From the NCBI GenBank assembly GCA_914767715.1, contig OU612073.1:2170001-2234000 (forward strand): a stretch of DNA of 64,000 nucleotides, in the 5' to 3' direction. The notes under the pieces are model-generated. The model worked only from the letters and a program-made list of their open reading frames with translations. It searched no databases and had not been told where the DNA came from. Positions 32,819 to 46,606 of this stretch are shown one piece after another. A program made the position numbers and the translations under genes. The first letter of the stretch is position 1, and each line of letters begins with the position of its first letter. Origin of the DNA: Membranipora membranacea. Lineage: Eukaryota; Bryozoa; Gymnolaemata; Cheilostomatida; Membraniporidae.

Positions 32819-35800
32819 TTACCTTCCCTTATTGGAGGCACTCTTTCCAGCATCAATAATTCATGCTAAGTAGAGCATTGGATTTTTCTGTCATGTAAAT
32901 CTGACACATCTTTATCATAAGTAACTGCCGGACTATGCATTCATCTTTGGGTAGCCCTTAAGTATGTATGAATGCATATACTAACAATAGATGTCTCTGT
33001 GTTCTATATTTGCTTTGAATAGAGCTAATGGAGAACTTGGGCAGAGATTTGATGAGATGGAGACCTTACTCAAACAAGAACACTTAGAGGTAACCTTGGG
33101 GTCGCTTAGTCTGTTAGAGATATAGGAAGATGTCTATTTGCGATAATAAACAACACACGTCTCACGTCTTGTTATAGTCTCGATACCCTGTGATACCGTG
33201 TGAGAAACCTTGATGTTGCTTGAGTTTTAGTTTCTGGTAGCAGTACGGCCTACGCACTGTATACTAATAGTAGATCTCTTATTATTCAAAGAGTTGGCAA
33301 TTAATCCATATTTTATGCCCACTGCTTCATTATGCTGTGGATTTTTAGATCTCGTCTCAATAAGCGTCTTATGATTCATTTATTGGGGAAGGAGACCATC
33401 AAATGATGGCCTACCTAATTGTTCACTCTTGATTTGATAATAAAAGTTGCAAACAAATAGTTTCCAAAAATATGGTCTTTTTCAGAGACAAGGGTGCAGA
33501 ATTCAAGCAATCCACTAGTCGGTTAATTTGGCAATGTCCATAAATGTCACAAAACTCTCCGATCTTGTGAATTTTATCTACGATTATCAATGATTAAAAA
33601 TAATATTATCAGTTTTTATTCTTCAATTCAGACACAAAACTTCACCACAGACTTTGTAAGAATGAAGAAAGATTTGAGTAAGAAATGCGAGGAGGTGAAA
33701 TGAGAGAAGGACAGACACCGATCTATCGAACAGGAAATGGTCACCGTCTGTCAGGAGCTCGGTGGGTTAAGCCTCATTTGATGTGTCATAGGCTTGCACA
33801 TTATCGGTGTGTGTATGATAGTTTGATATTATTGATTAACTACATGTCTCAGTCGGCCTAGTGTAAGGAAATCCTAACAAACGCAGACAAACTGTGTCAG
33901 CAAATTGATTGAGGGTAAAATAACTCTATAAAGGGGAGGTATGGAAAAATTTGATGCAAATTATCAATGTTGCGCGGATTGGCTGTGTGGCTGTCCATGG
34001 AACAGGAGAAGGTGGCTGACCTGATCATCATAAAACCATCTGAACTCTATTTTGTATGTCTCATAAGTTAATTGATTCGAATCAAGCATCGGTCTATGTA
34101 ACAAATGCTCTTGTCCACATCTAAACTGAGTGTAAGAGGACTGAGGCATAGAAACCTCACAATAATTCAGGACATCTCTGAAAGCAGTAATAAGTTGTCC
34201 ATATATATGCATACAAACATACTCTATTGTAACTTGTCTTTGACAAAGTTTACCAATCAAAGTTATCTTATCTTATATTACTTTTTCTACTAGTTATGCT
34301 TATTCAAGTTACCCTATATTATCACAGAGACAAAGATTAGTGAGATAGAGAATATGAGACATGAGAAAGAGAAGATAACTGATGACATGTCTGTAGTACA
34401 CAATCAGTATAAACAGCTCAACACACAGCTAGAGGCTATGCAGAACTTGTTCAACGAGTATCAGGTTAGCTTCTAAAACAGTAAAGTTTGAGCTTAGGTT
34501 GCAAAATGTGGTACCCGTCAGGTCAGGTCCCAGGCAGTTTAATTTTGGGACTAGCCTCATTTTGGAATATCCTTTTCGTATCGGTAAACTCCTACCCTTC
34601 TCGAAGCTGGCGAAAGAGAAATGCCCCACAAACAATATGCTGCAAGTTTGGGGCGGTTCTGGTATGTCAGGTTTACTTGTAGCTTATTGTAAATTATCTG
34701 CCTGGTGTTGCTTAAGTCTGGGAGGACTAGGCTATTAAGAAAGCGAAAAACAAAATTATTGTTAATCTCCCCCCAGTAATTAACCTACTTGTACTGGTTC
34801 ACAGAAAGAGAAGTCACTTATAGAGGATGAGTGTACTAAGCTAAACACTCGTATTGAGGAGCTTACTGGTGAGAACTCCAAACTTTCTCAGGAGCTGATC
34901 AGATCTCAGGCTAATGATGAGTCTGCCAGACTAACAGATACAAGACAACAACTGAGACAGACCAGCAAACAGCGAGATCAGCTCCTCACTGACAAGTTAG
35001 TCACTCGTTACTCACTAATTTTGTCCTTCATCAAAGTTCACAGTAGTATACAGTTAGCCCAGTTACACTGCCCTCTTTTTCAACAAAAAACCTAACCAGT
35101 TGCGTTTGGTTCGTACAGATGCTTCTTGCAGGTGCTCGATTAAAGTATCATATGGTTGTATACTATTTTAATTTCCCACCTTGTCCATGGTTCCACTACA
35201 AGAAGGTATATCTCTGATCATACCAGTCAATTTAGACAATCACCTACCATGTGCCCAATACTCATCTTAGATCCTGACATCTCTTTTTGAATATACTTAG
35301 GCTACATGAATCAAATCATGCTGTACCTCTCCTGACTACATATAGATGTAATAGCATATAATGTGATCAGTACCATCTATCGATATCTGATATGTAAACT
35401 CAGGCAAAGTGTTATCTTGTGATTTCATTGTGATTTCAGTGAGGAGTTGTCTACCCGAGATGAGGCGCTGGAATCGACGAATCAGGAGTTAGAACAAGAG
35501 CTGGATGATTTAAAGGATACTGCTGATAAGGAGGAGGAGACTTAATATACTATGATTGGTGAACTACAGGAGAGGCTGGCGAAACTGAAGAGTGAACTTC
35601 TCTCACTGGAAGGAGATAAGGGTAATATACTAAGTGAGGTATGTATTGAATTGAGTTTATTTTGGTGTTGAAAACACATCACGATTTAGGTATGATCCGT
35701 ATCTCTCAATTATTAAGAAGACGAATATCCAAAGGCACAAAGCTGGACAAAATTCTTGAGGTTCTAGTTTTTGGCATGGTAAAATATCGACTATTAGTTT

Positions 35801-36577
35801 TATAACAATTGCGTAAAATGTGACTATCATCAACGATAAAATGTTGAGCTAAATTAAAATACTCATGTCAACAAAACAGTCAACCTGATAAGTTATTGTG
35901 GCTCTGTGAGTAACACAGTAGAGATGATGAGGGAGTTCAAAAGAATTTCAGAGAGCTTAATGTAATCAAGCGATACAGGGTGCTGGCAGCTTAAGCCCAA
36001 ACATTATCTAAGATTTGTGTCTCTTATCTTCTCAGTCAAAGCTCCATCTCGTATCTCAAACATTAATAATAAAACATGTAGCCAAAAAGGAAATAGCAGG
36101 GCAGGTGAACGATGTCATGCACAGATATAAAAGTTATATTTTGTACACCTTACTACTACTACTTTGAGCCTGTAATCCTCGCATTGAGAAGATTATGATC
36201 CAGGACACTTGTACTAAATGGACACAGTTTTCTTTTCCTAGAATGACACAAGAAAAGTTGAAGTTGTATCTGGATTTCGGTGTCATTCAATAATGAAGAG
36301 TGTTTTTTACCCTTACAGATAAATTGATAAAATTTCATAAGAACAACTTCCACATCTGTTTTTAATTTCTCATACAGGTGGACGGTGCCGTAGATGCTAT
36401 GGACAGTGAGAGAAGTGAACTCCAATGTCAGATAGAATCATACAAAGCACAGCTCTCTGCTGCCATGGAACTTATTATAGAGGAGGAGAAGATTAACACA
36501 CAGGAGTTAGAACAGAAACTTCTGTCTCTCGGAGCTACAGTAAGAATATAATTATTGATGTTAAATCATATTTTACT

Positions 36578-36645
36578 ATTTGAAGTTGCTACCCCTCTAT
36601 CGAACAGTAGACTAGTAGACCAGTAGAGGGAGAGCAACTTCAAAT
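36578..36645. repeat. Short 22-bp inverted repeat
   Basis: ATTTGAAGTTGCT at 36578 is mirrored by agcaacttcaaat ending at 36645. There are two mismatches in 22 bases and a 24-base loop. It is in an intron of the coiled-coil gene. Confidence 0.7.
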
Positions 36646-39600
36646 TAGATCAAACCCAATCTTTGTTGAAGGATCACTTTAAATTGTGGTAAGGCATTAT
36701 CCTGTCAACGACCAATGAGTCCATGAGTTTTGTCAGATTTATTGACGAAATATATTGCCCATCAAGGCTAGAGGATGACTGAGTTATGAGAAAATTGAGA
36801 AAGCCTGACAATTGTACAATAAGTGAGCAGAGCAACTTAATTTATCAGATAAACTTATGTGAATATTTAGATTGATCAAAAATAGATAGGCCACGTTATA
36901 GTCAGGTCTGTATGAAGTCTTTCTCAATTCTTCATCAGCTGTTGTGTTGTTTGTCATGTCTGTGAGGCCCATCAAGTGATTTTCTGTGGTTTGGTCTCGG
37001 GTGACTCTTTGTAAGACTCTCACATGGATATGACATGCAGTTCTTGCAGCATTATTCGGTCGGATCACACCAAGAAAATGCATGAACTGAGATTGTTGTA
37101 TTTTAACTGTGAATTATCCTCAGCCTAAATCAAAGCTATTGATTACCCTAGAGCAGTAAATGTTACCCAGAATTGAGTTAGCCAGTTTGGAGTGACTCAA
37201 AGTTAGCTAGCACTATATTTTGGCTTACTGAACTCTATATGAAGAGGAGATGGTGCATAAAAGTTAGCTAGCTATTTGAAGCAAGTGTAAAATGGCAAAC
37301 CTTAATTCCTACAAATACTTAACTCCTTGAGGATTATCTGATTCCAGTTGAAGCATGAGTTGGATAATTGCAAACACGCTTTAGCTCAGTCAGAGACGAC
37401 CTCACAGCAGTTACAGACTACATCAGAGCTCAGAGAGACAGATTACAACTCAGCGGTGAGGGTCCGAGATGAGGCACTCAGAGACGCTAAAACACTCACT
37501 GTCAGAGTGGACAGCTTAGAGGAGGTCATCAAACAGCAGGTAGGAGGAGGATGTGTTTGTTATCATTGTTGTGGGATTTCTTACTTGTAGTTCCGAGATT
37601 TGAACCTGTCCAAATTATATAAAACCAATCATACTCAAAAGAAAGAGAAGTTCATAGTGATTACACCTCGCATGATAAGCTTGGTTGTGGTTTCTGGGCT
37701 TTTTGTATTTCATTGCCGGTTTTTTTATTACTATTCATCACGAATGATCCTAGTCAACTCAAAAAATTTATGCATCTCTTTAATTTTTCGGCCAAGAGCA
37801 TTTTTTTAAGATCCACGCTAATCCCTCCCCCTGTGGGTAACCATGACTGTTCTGTCATATTATATTTATACAGGAAGAAATGAAATCTGATATCGAAGAG
37901 AAATTAAGGGATGACAATTCTAAGGTAGCCAAGTCTTTGGAGAACATGATGGCCTTACACACAGAGCTCCAGTGTAAATACGAGTCACTCCAGATAGAAC
38001 TGGGCAAGAAAGATACACAACTCAGTCAACACAAGAAAGACAAGTATAGAAAATTGATAAGAATAATTATTGTTAACAGGAGGAGGGTAAAGTTATAGTG
38101 ACAATATGATCCTTATTTGACTGCAAATGACACATGAACAGCAAAATTAAGTTTTGATTTTCAAAAGCAGTTTATAATGTTCATTTGATGTGGATGAGCG
38201 TATCTTTTTCCTTCCCATCTAATCTGACAGAAATGTGAAAGCCTGCACCATCACAACTGCAACACAATTAATACAAAGTCGATGGTGATTCATATAACAT
38301 AATCCTTTCAGTGCGCTACCAGTCCGGTGGGGGGAACAAACTGGGCTGATGTAGGAGGGTTTCTCTCATTCTTTTGTGCAACAAACATTCTATACTTTTA
38401 TAATCTGTTCCATTTAACAGGAAGGCTGCAGAGAGTAGAATAGAGAGAGCAGAGAGGCAGCTTGACTCCACATCTGAAAAATTATTGGACCTTCAATCTG
38501 AACAGACAAGTCAGGTTTGTACTATATTATTGCCACGGTGTTGAATTATTTGAGGTTGTCTGGTGCCCGTTATGGGATACACAACTCCTAATAATGAAGA
38601 GAAAATACATTGATCACATATTATTGAAAATAGGGTTGGGTGAATAGCATACCATGGGTTTACGATTTTATTAGAGTGAGATTTTGTAGAACTCAAGCAT
38701 GAAGTACCACTAAATGATATTTGAAGCCATTTCAGCGAACAAACTAGGCAGTTGAGTGAAACTGCTTCCCAGGGACAGTTACAATTGTATTGCAGTACAA
38801 ACATCTACACTCACGGCTGTTCCTCCAATAATTTATATTGTCAGATAAAATTTCAGATGTTTGAATAACATTGTACCCACTTGGTTAGTATTATACTTCC
38901 CATATATCGTCATGAAGGCTTAAAGATGCCCAGCCTCTAAATATAGTATCTACTGGACCACACCATCAAGGACTATTAATCACAACCCATTTTTCTTTGA
39001 TCATTCAGACTAAGAATATTGAATGAGAATTGAAGTCTGTTAAGAATGACAACTCCAAATTAGTAAAAACCCTACAAGAGACTCTAGAGCTCAATGAGCA
39101 GCTGAGAGCTCAAGTATCAATACTAGAAGAGACTGTGTGTAAACAGCAGACTGACTGTGATAAAGCTATTACTAAGAGGTGAGAATAATGAATAATAATG
39201 TGCTCGGTAAAAACTTATATATAATCACTTATCTAAAAAATATCTATATAAATTTTTCTTTTTTTTGTTTTGTTTGTCTTTTGTTTATGAGGTCAAAAAG
39301 TTGTTATTTTAGTTTGTTTATAACATACTTATTAATATGAAAACCTCAACTAAAACACATAATAATAAATATTAATAACGAGATACATATCACATCCATC
39401 CCTCCCAAAGTAAGTTAAATATTCCGGATAGATCTTGATTGTTTTATTGCCAACATGTTGACCTCACTTTGAACATTCCAGTTTTTCTCAAAGTCAGGAC
39501 TTGAAAGTTGGCTGAGTTTTTAAGTGCTGGAGAGTGTGATTATCAAACCCGCATTCAACATAAATTATGGATGTGTTTCTGTTCTGTTGTATTAAAATAA

Positions 39601-42600
39601 AGAATAATATGGCAAACCCAACTAAAAGGGAACATTTTCAGACAACCAATTTCCATTCTCTAATATTCCAGCAAAGATCTTGAGAATCAATCATCACAGC
39701 AGGAGTCGGCGTCCAGCTCAAGAATAGCAGAGTTAGAATCACAATTAAGCAGAGAGAGGGACAAAGCTTATCAGAAAATGGAGGATCAGCTTAAGACAGT
39801 GAGTGTCTGCCATCAGGAAAAAACCTTATATTGAACTCTGCAAAAATCATAATCTGATAGTTTGTGTTGCTGAGATGACAGAGACTTGCTAGAGGTCTCA
39901 AACGCAATTGACTTACGATCAATGAAACTAAAATCTTCTGCCTGAAAAATTCGGACAAGAAAACAAATTTGCCTAGTTCAAAATCAATATTTTTCAGATC
40001 AAGTAATACCGAGGATTTGGCTTAATGTCCTTGCACATTCTCATTGGAGGACCACCCTTGGTCTTGCATCCCCTAATAACCTACCTTTTCAGTTTAACCT
40101 CATATTTACAAGCTCTATATCACCGGTAGCAATTATTTCTTTGAGATGTAATCGAGTCTGTTGTTGTTTCTTTACTTGTTTCTCATCTGATAACTGCAGC
40201 TGGTGTTCAATGAGAAGAAGCATCTGATTAGAAGGAGTGTTCCTGCGGTCTTCTGACTTTACGTTGAAATGATATGACATGGAAAAGCGCTCTCCTACTT
40301 ATTTGAACAAACCGTTAAGGTCGAGTATTATCTTGATCAGCTTGATTTGGTGAGAAGTCCTTGTTTAACATGAATATAAAAACTGTTCACAATTATCACA
40401 CTGCAGGTTCTAAAAGAGACAGAATATTTTGGAATGTAACAGTGACCTCTTACATCAGAACTCATCACTCAAATCAGAATTCTCGGAGCTCAATGCCTCA
40501 GTTGAGAATCTAAAGAACAAGTTATCCGATGCCTGGGATGAGATATCTGGTGTGAAGGATAATCTAAAACACAAGAGCATGCAATCCTCGAAACTGAAGG
40601 TAGCTTCTTAATAATAACTCATTCTCTTACTGCTTTTTAGCGCCACTTTTCAGTGAAGTGTGATCAATTTTCCCTAGATTCAGAGTTTCTCCCCTCTCCT
40701 TATCAGCAGAAGTAGAGCTATGTTAAATGAAGACAAAAATGATCACAGCCTGGTTAGTAAAAATGTCAATAAGTAGCAGTCACTTTATTTGTTGGTCACA
40801 CTCTCATGTGAAATGCAATCACAATGTCTTGAGATTATACAGCCAGCTTCATATTTTCTTATATGATTAAGGTTGATTGAAATCCGATGTCTTATCACTC
40901 GCTCAACCCGAGGCATGGGCGGCGGCGGATATTGTTACATGATTTTTGTTTTCGCTCATAATCATCATTTTATATTATTTACATAAATTAATATCACTTT
41001 TACCGCATGTCACAGGACATTGAGCATAATACGAGACAACTCCAAGATGAAAATGAGGAGTTGTTCTCTAAAACCAAATCACAGCGGAAAACAATCAACA
41101 AATTTGTGTCACAGTTTAAGGAAGTTCAGCAGGAGATGAAACAGCTGGTAACTCTACACACAGAGCAAACTGAGGTGAGATTGTATACTTATACCATAGT
41201 CTTAAAAAGTGTCAGTCCTACTAGGCCATGGTTCTCAGGCTTCAAAGTCATTAGGGCATATGAAATAAAACAGTCTGTGAACTTAATTGCAGTAAAACTG
41301 CTGCAAAGTCTGAACATTGGGATTATAGTGGATCATAGTGACTTATTGTCTCCATATGTCCACTATGATCCTCGCTAATATATTTTTTAAAAATGCTATC
41401 TTTTGACAATTTAAACATTTTTATTATTTTTATTTGCCCTATGAAGACACAATATTTGACTTACTGGGGTAATATATCCATTTTTCTAACGGGACTGACC
41501 CTTTAATATATTAAGTCTCTGACTTAAACTGTCATAGATCTGACTACCATCTATAGCTATACTCTCAGCTATGCTGGGACATGCAACTCCAAATACACAT
41601 AAATATGTGCAGAGACTGCTTGATAAGTTTTTACTGGTCTAAATAACACTCTCTGCTGTATTGAAAATCATCGCTTTTACATTGGGGAACCTTGCATGTC
41701 TCAAAGAGATGGATAAAAACATTTACATCCAATGCAGTATCCGTGTGCCTACGGAAGATAGAAAAAAATCACAAAGACAAAACCGACCATTGCTTTGGAT
41801 ATAGTATGTAAATGATCTAGATATTGCAACATACCATTTGTTGTTACCCTTGACCTGATTTCAGAGAGAAAACAGCTGCTAACTCTACTGGTCCTTGATT
41901 TAATCCTAAATTATTATCTTCTTAGCTAATCTAATTTTGGGATTTGATGTGAGATGGTGCCAAAGACTTTTCAAATTGAGGACAATTTATTTACTTTCAA
42001 TTCCTTGTAGTAGCGATTTTCACATTGTAAGCAGAAGTATTTTTCGATAGGCAGCGTTGTGTTGAAAGCCATATATGTGTTCTCATTTCAGCTACTGGGT
42101 GAGAAAGAAAGGTTGCTACATGCTGAAGAAATGAAAACTGCAGAACTTAGGAAAAAATATCACGATTGCCGAAAACAGGTACCGAGGATTTTTTGCCCAT
42201 TGACTGGTTGACACAAATATTCAGGTTCCAGAAATCCACATAGCAGTGCCTACTGAGGGCCATAAATCAGCATTGATAACTGTTATATAGTTGTATGGAA
42301 AGTTATTGTTGTATAGAGTTTTGTTATCTTTTCTCTTGTGGAGACAACTCCCAAGTCAAAGGCACATGTATTGTCAGCCATCTCGTTTGGTCTATCGATG
42401 AGTACAAGAATATACAGAACATTCAGAACACAATATGCAGACTTGTAGGAATATAGTGGAGCGTGCCCTGCACCAGACTAGTGTTGGTAGTGTAGAAGGT
42501 GTTGGGAACCTTGCTACGTAGGTTGAGAAAAACACACGACCCCCTTCTGGAGGCTTTGGACATCACATCCTGGTTGTTTATGCAATGTATAACACTCTTA

Positions 42601-43511
42601 TCCAGCTTTCTGGATATCCTTGAGCACCTGTTGTTAGTGGTTAGTGGAAATTTCCTGAGTCAACCCCGTCATAATTAATCTCAACTTGAATCAAACGGGA
42701 ATACTTTAATGTAATTAACTAGTATCAGGTCAGTTGGGGTAATTTACTAGCGGACAGGATTGTTACTGTCTTGTACCTGACTACAATCTAATACTTACCA
42801 TGTTATACATTTTGTAGATCGCCACACAGCAAGCCATGCAAAAAGCAACAGAGACAAGGCTTATGGAGGGAAATAATGACACTCTTATTGTAAGTCGCAG
42901 TGATCTATACCAGTTCTACTTATGCATCATACTGTAGAGGAGTACATATAGCTGACGCTTAGGGCTGCTTCTTTTGGAAATCTATTTGTAAGTTAGCACT
43001 AAATATTACTAGCTGAGGTTCGAATCTATGATAAATAATGAATTGAAGTGAGTGACTACATGTAAGCGTACCTTAAACTTAGCTTAACTAAGCATATAGG
43101 GTAAGTTATAATATGTGTGCTGTAGGTAACTAAGCATATGGTTATAACAATTAAATCATGCGATGATCTTTTATATCTCGTGACTTGTTACTGGCAGGCC
43201 ACAGAAACACTAGAAGATACCAATCGTTATTTAAGGATAGATTTTCTGCTCTCACCTCGGAGTTAAGCTCAGCTAAGAGGCATCATCTCGATCTGGAGTG
43301 GAAAAATCTAGATAAAAATCAACAGCTGACTCTGGAGAGAAAGAAGATGGACAATACAACGGCTAAAGCTAGAAATATTATCAGGGTAAGTGAGAGCTGT
43401 AAGTAATATGACTTACAATGAGAATCTTCACAGGTAACTGTGTAAGTTCTAATACAAAGATCCTCTGCATATTCTTATAACTCTGAGCTCCCTTTGAAGG
43501 GCTAATCACGG

Positions 43512-43535
43512 CCCCCCCCCCTCCCCCCCCCCCCC
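43512..43535. repeat. Poly-C tract
   Basis: Twenty-four bases of C broken by a single T, in an intron of the coiled-coil gene. The minus strand is a long G run able to form quadruplex-like structures. Assembly length here may be unreliable. Confidence 0.9.
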
Positions 43536-43941
43536 GAGGTGCAAAGTTAGCCTTTCCACACATTACGTTTTATGTCAGCTAGCCCAGCCTAGTGCTTGCT
43601 ATAAATAATCACCTGAAGCTAAACTCAGGTAGCGTTTACTTCTCTAGGATAGTCAATGATTTCCCCAGTGATAATCGTGAGGTATGACGTGTGCCTCTGT
43701 TAAATTCAGCCATTCAGCTTGTATGATAATCGGAGTCGCTTGATTAATATGGGATCAATTAGTTCATTAGGTCAATCTTTGATTTAAATATATTTACAGC
43801 TATGCTAATTTAAACTTTGATGGAAGTACACTGCTGTATTCTTTCAGATGACAACTGATTGGTCAATTCTGAGCTGGCCCAGTAGCGCTACCATATATAT
43901 AGTATATTATTTCTCTATGGCTTGTCCATAGCCTTCCTGCC

Positions 43942-44009
43942 TATATATAATATAAATATATATATATAAATATATATTTATACATATTTATACATATATA
44001 TATATATAG
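43942..44009. repeat. (TA)n-rich tract
   Basis: AT dinucleotide and TATATTTATACA-type repeats in the intron just before exon 22 of the coiled-coil gene. Low complexity, with no other signal. Confidence 0.85.
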
Positions 44010-44501
44010 ATAAAGGGACAGTGGCAGAAGCTCAGGCCTATCATTACAAACTAAGACTTTTATTTACTCTGTTTACAGGCTAGTCGACACCAGCTGACTA
44101 ATATAGCTGATAAGACAGAGTTTGATGCCTCACTTAGAGAAACATCCAAAGAGAGGCTCAGATTGACCTCCTCACCTATCAGGTATGTTCTAACATTCCT
44201 TGTCATCTTGTTACTACCAAATAGCAATGATCAGTATTAAGACTTACCTCAGTAGACAAGTTTAATCTTTATATGAAATTTTGTATTGTGGACTTACCTG
44301 AATAGATTAGCTCAATATTTATGAATCGCTATCGCTGACACAATGTGTGCCTGTCATGTCTCATGTATCTATATTTGTTTGCTGACTGCTGTCCACTTTA
44401 GCTATAACAGCAGGCCACCGTGCAGCGAAAACTTAAGCTTATCTTGACAGGCCTTTTTATGGAACAGGAGTAAGCAACTGTAAGAACATGGTTACAATTT
44501 T

Positions 44502-44585
44502 CTGTCTTGACAAGATTGGTTAGTGGGCGGCGGGTGGGCTGGTGGGGCGTGGTTGCCTCACCGCCAACAAAACTTGTCAAGACAG
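44502..44585. mobile_element. 84-bp MITE-like inverted repeat with a G-quadruplex motif
   Basis: Perfect 13-bp terminal inverted repeats (CTGTCTTGACAAG and CTTGTCAAGACAG) extend imperfectly inward. The interior on the plus strand has four G-runs, GGG-4-GGG-1-GGG-5-GGGG, at 44525-44547. It is intronic in the coiled-coil gene. A partial extra copy of the end (gttacaattatctgtcttg) follows at 44591. The quadruplex would form on the sense strand of that transcript. Confidence 0.6.
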
Positions 44586-45251
44586 GCTAAGTTACAATTA
44601 TCTGTCTTGTATTCTCCTGTGAAATGAGTGTAACTTCTCTAATAGAATGATCCGTAGTTGTCCTCTCTCTGATGTTAAGTAGGTAACTCCAGATTGTCTT
44701 GCTTGATTGGTCAAATATTCCACAAAGTTATAAGCCCATTTTTATATTACATAGGTCTCCGAGACAGCAAACTATCCATGATATAACATTAGATGATATA
44801 CTGAGTGTATCCCAACAACCACAAACTCCGTCCACTTCATACAAACACAACCAAAAAAGAGCTGATAAAATAGACTCTGATCATCTTATATCAGCGTCAC
44901 CGGTATGTAACATGAACATCAGATAATCATTTACTTTAAAAAAACCACCATTCAAAGTTTAGTCATAATGTGTTTTCTGTTTGTAGCGCTATGTCATGAA
45001 TAATGCAAGTCAGCCATAATAATAGCGTTATGTCCTTTTGTAGTAACAGGTCTTTTTGTGAGTGACAGGAAAGTTTATCTCAAGAGGGAGATCATCTACT
45101 GTTCACACTATAGTAGTCAAAACATGATGATGTCCCTTGTTAGTATAACAAAATTAATGATGATTTAATGTTGTTATTGTAGTTTACATCCAGCAGTCAG
45201 AAATTAGATGCTATAACTAATGAAATGGAGAAAAGACGGCTGATTTCCTGA

Positions 45252-46606
45252 AAATTGACGAGACGGTGTCTCCATTAAAGTCACAGCTCTGAGATTTCTG
45301 CCTGCCACATACCAACTGGCAATGAAAAATTATTTTTATTGTGTCTTGTGTTATTTCTGTGGAGTTTTTGTTTGGTTATGAGTGACTGATTCACTTGTAG
45401 GCTTGTGATATTCTAGTGTTTTAGTTGGTCAATTGTTTATGTCTTTATAACCTAGCTGTCATTTCGGTCAGATAATTTATGGCAGTTTTTGCTATTACTC
45501 AGCAGAAATATCGGCTTACAATAATGTTTTAGAATTTTATGATGACTATACAATTTTTGTGGGGTGTACACTATGACTATCCAAACAGTGGGAGAACACC
45601 AAGCATGATCATATTTCACATTCTTTGGTTTAGCGTCCAACACTTTAGCATCAGAATTGAGTGACCTCATCGTACACGTGGACAGTAAATCACATCATCA
45701 TAATAGTGCTGTAAGAACATGATCATAGTTGAACAATGTGACAAGCAAAAGCATCATGCTTTATATCATTAAAACCAAGCCGGTAACTGCTGCTTTGATT
45801 GTGGCAAGTGATTTTGTTGGTATGTTTTACATTTTTCTATAAAAACAAAGTGACCTGTTAAGTTGCAGTTATTTTTGGACACTGTTTAGTAGTCAAACGA
45901 TGTAGATTACTTCAACTTATCTGAGCAGATAAATAAGACTGATGTAACTTTTATTTACAAGTCGTTAGAAGTTATCTTTTCATCATTCATGAGAAGACAA
46001 GTACTACTTTCTATAACAAATCGTCAAAGTACCAGTAAATGCATATTGTCAACCTTGGTTATAACTATAACTGCGTAGCGATGAATAATAAAGAAAAAGA
46101 ATTGGCTCTATACATGTGCTGTAGAGTTATACTGTTAAATAACCGAGAGCTGGTCTCCCATTATCCGCTTATATGATATCAGACTATACAAAAATGTTTG
46201 CTATAAGCCAACTGAGATAGACTCTTGAGTTTGCACAGTCTCCTTAATTCTAGGGATAAGGTGACCCTGTGTCATAGGACAGGCTAGCGTAGATCTGAAC
46301 TTTACCGCAGTCATCCAAAAAGTGACCATAGTGTTTTTAGTAAAATCGAGGCTGTATAATAAAATATGCCAGCTGTTATAATAATACTGAAAAATAAAAA
46401 CAACTGCTAAGAATGTAAACATTTTGTTAGAGAGAACAGCATGATATAACTTCTGGCTACAAAACTGATGTGTCATATTCTCTGTGAAACTAAAATAATA
46501 ATACAGAAATGCTGAGTTATGTGGCCTCAGAGAGCACCACATCATAAATGTCCTTTTGTACTCTAGGACATAATGTATCCTAAGATGTGACATCAGCTTC
46601 AGGTCT
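45252..46606. other. Convergent intergenic spacer
   Basis: Lies between the 3' ends of the plus-strand coiled-coil gene and the minus-strand LRR-Roc-COR-caspase gene, so it should hold both 3' UTRs. An AATAAA on the plus strand is at 46087-46092, and a minus-strand AATAAA lies near 45950. Open frames such as 46201-46593 have no support. Confidence 0.5.

Larger units (their letters stand above)
29324..45251 (+). pseudogene. Long coiled-coil protein gene, ~24 exons, probably inactivated
   Basis: Exons: 29324-29442, 30565-30624, 31171-31252, 32013-32122, 32538-32641, 33023-33089, 33632-33761, 34328-34464, 34805-34995, 35440-35638, 36378-36539, 37348-37539, 37874-38043, 38421-38514, 39009-39178, 39672-39798, 40423-40599, 41016-41174, 42092-42178, 42818-42889, 43198-43385, 44079-44182, 44755-44902, 45183-45251. 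The product, about 1040 residues, is nearly all heptad-type Glu/Lys/Leu/Gln coiled coil with a short Ser/Pro-rich tail. It resembles centrosomal, ciliary or myosin-rod-like scaffolds, but I cannot name the family. All junctions keep phase except exon 1 to 2. In-frame stops occur at 33701 (TGA), 35543 (TAA) and 39024 (TGA). A one-base loss occurs in exon 21 near 43235. A shifted frame near 45230 may hide a longer C-terminus ending near 45291. Introns hold no other gene. Confidence 0.75.

Noticed and set aside
33632-33694. Early donor (GAG|GTGAAATG) that would avoid the TGA at 33701
   Set aside because: Ending exon 7 there puts exon 8 out of phase and meets a stop at once, so it does not restore the gene.
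35543-39026. Reassigned stop codons as an explanation for the in-frame TAA and TGA codons
   Set aside because: The Gag, accessory and caspase frames terminate at ordinary stops in the expected places, and both TAA and TGA are affected only in this one gene.
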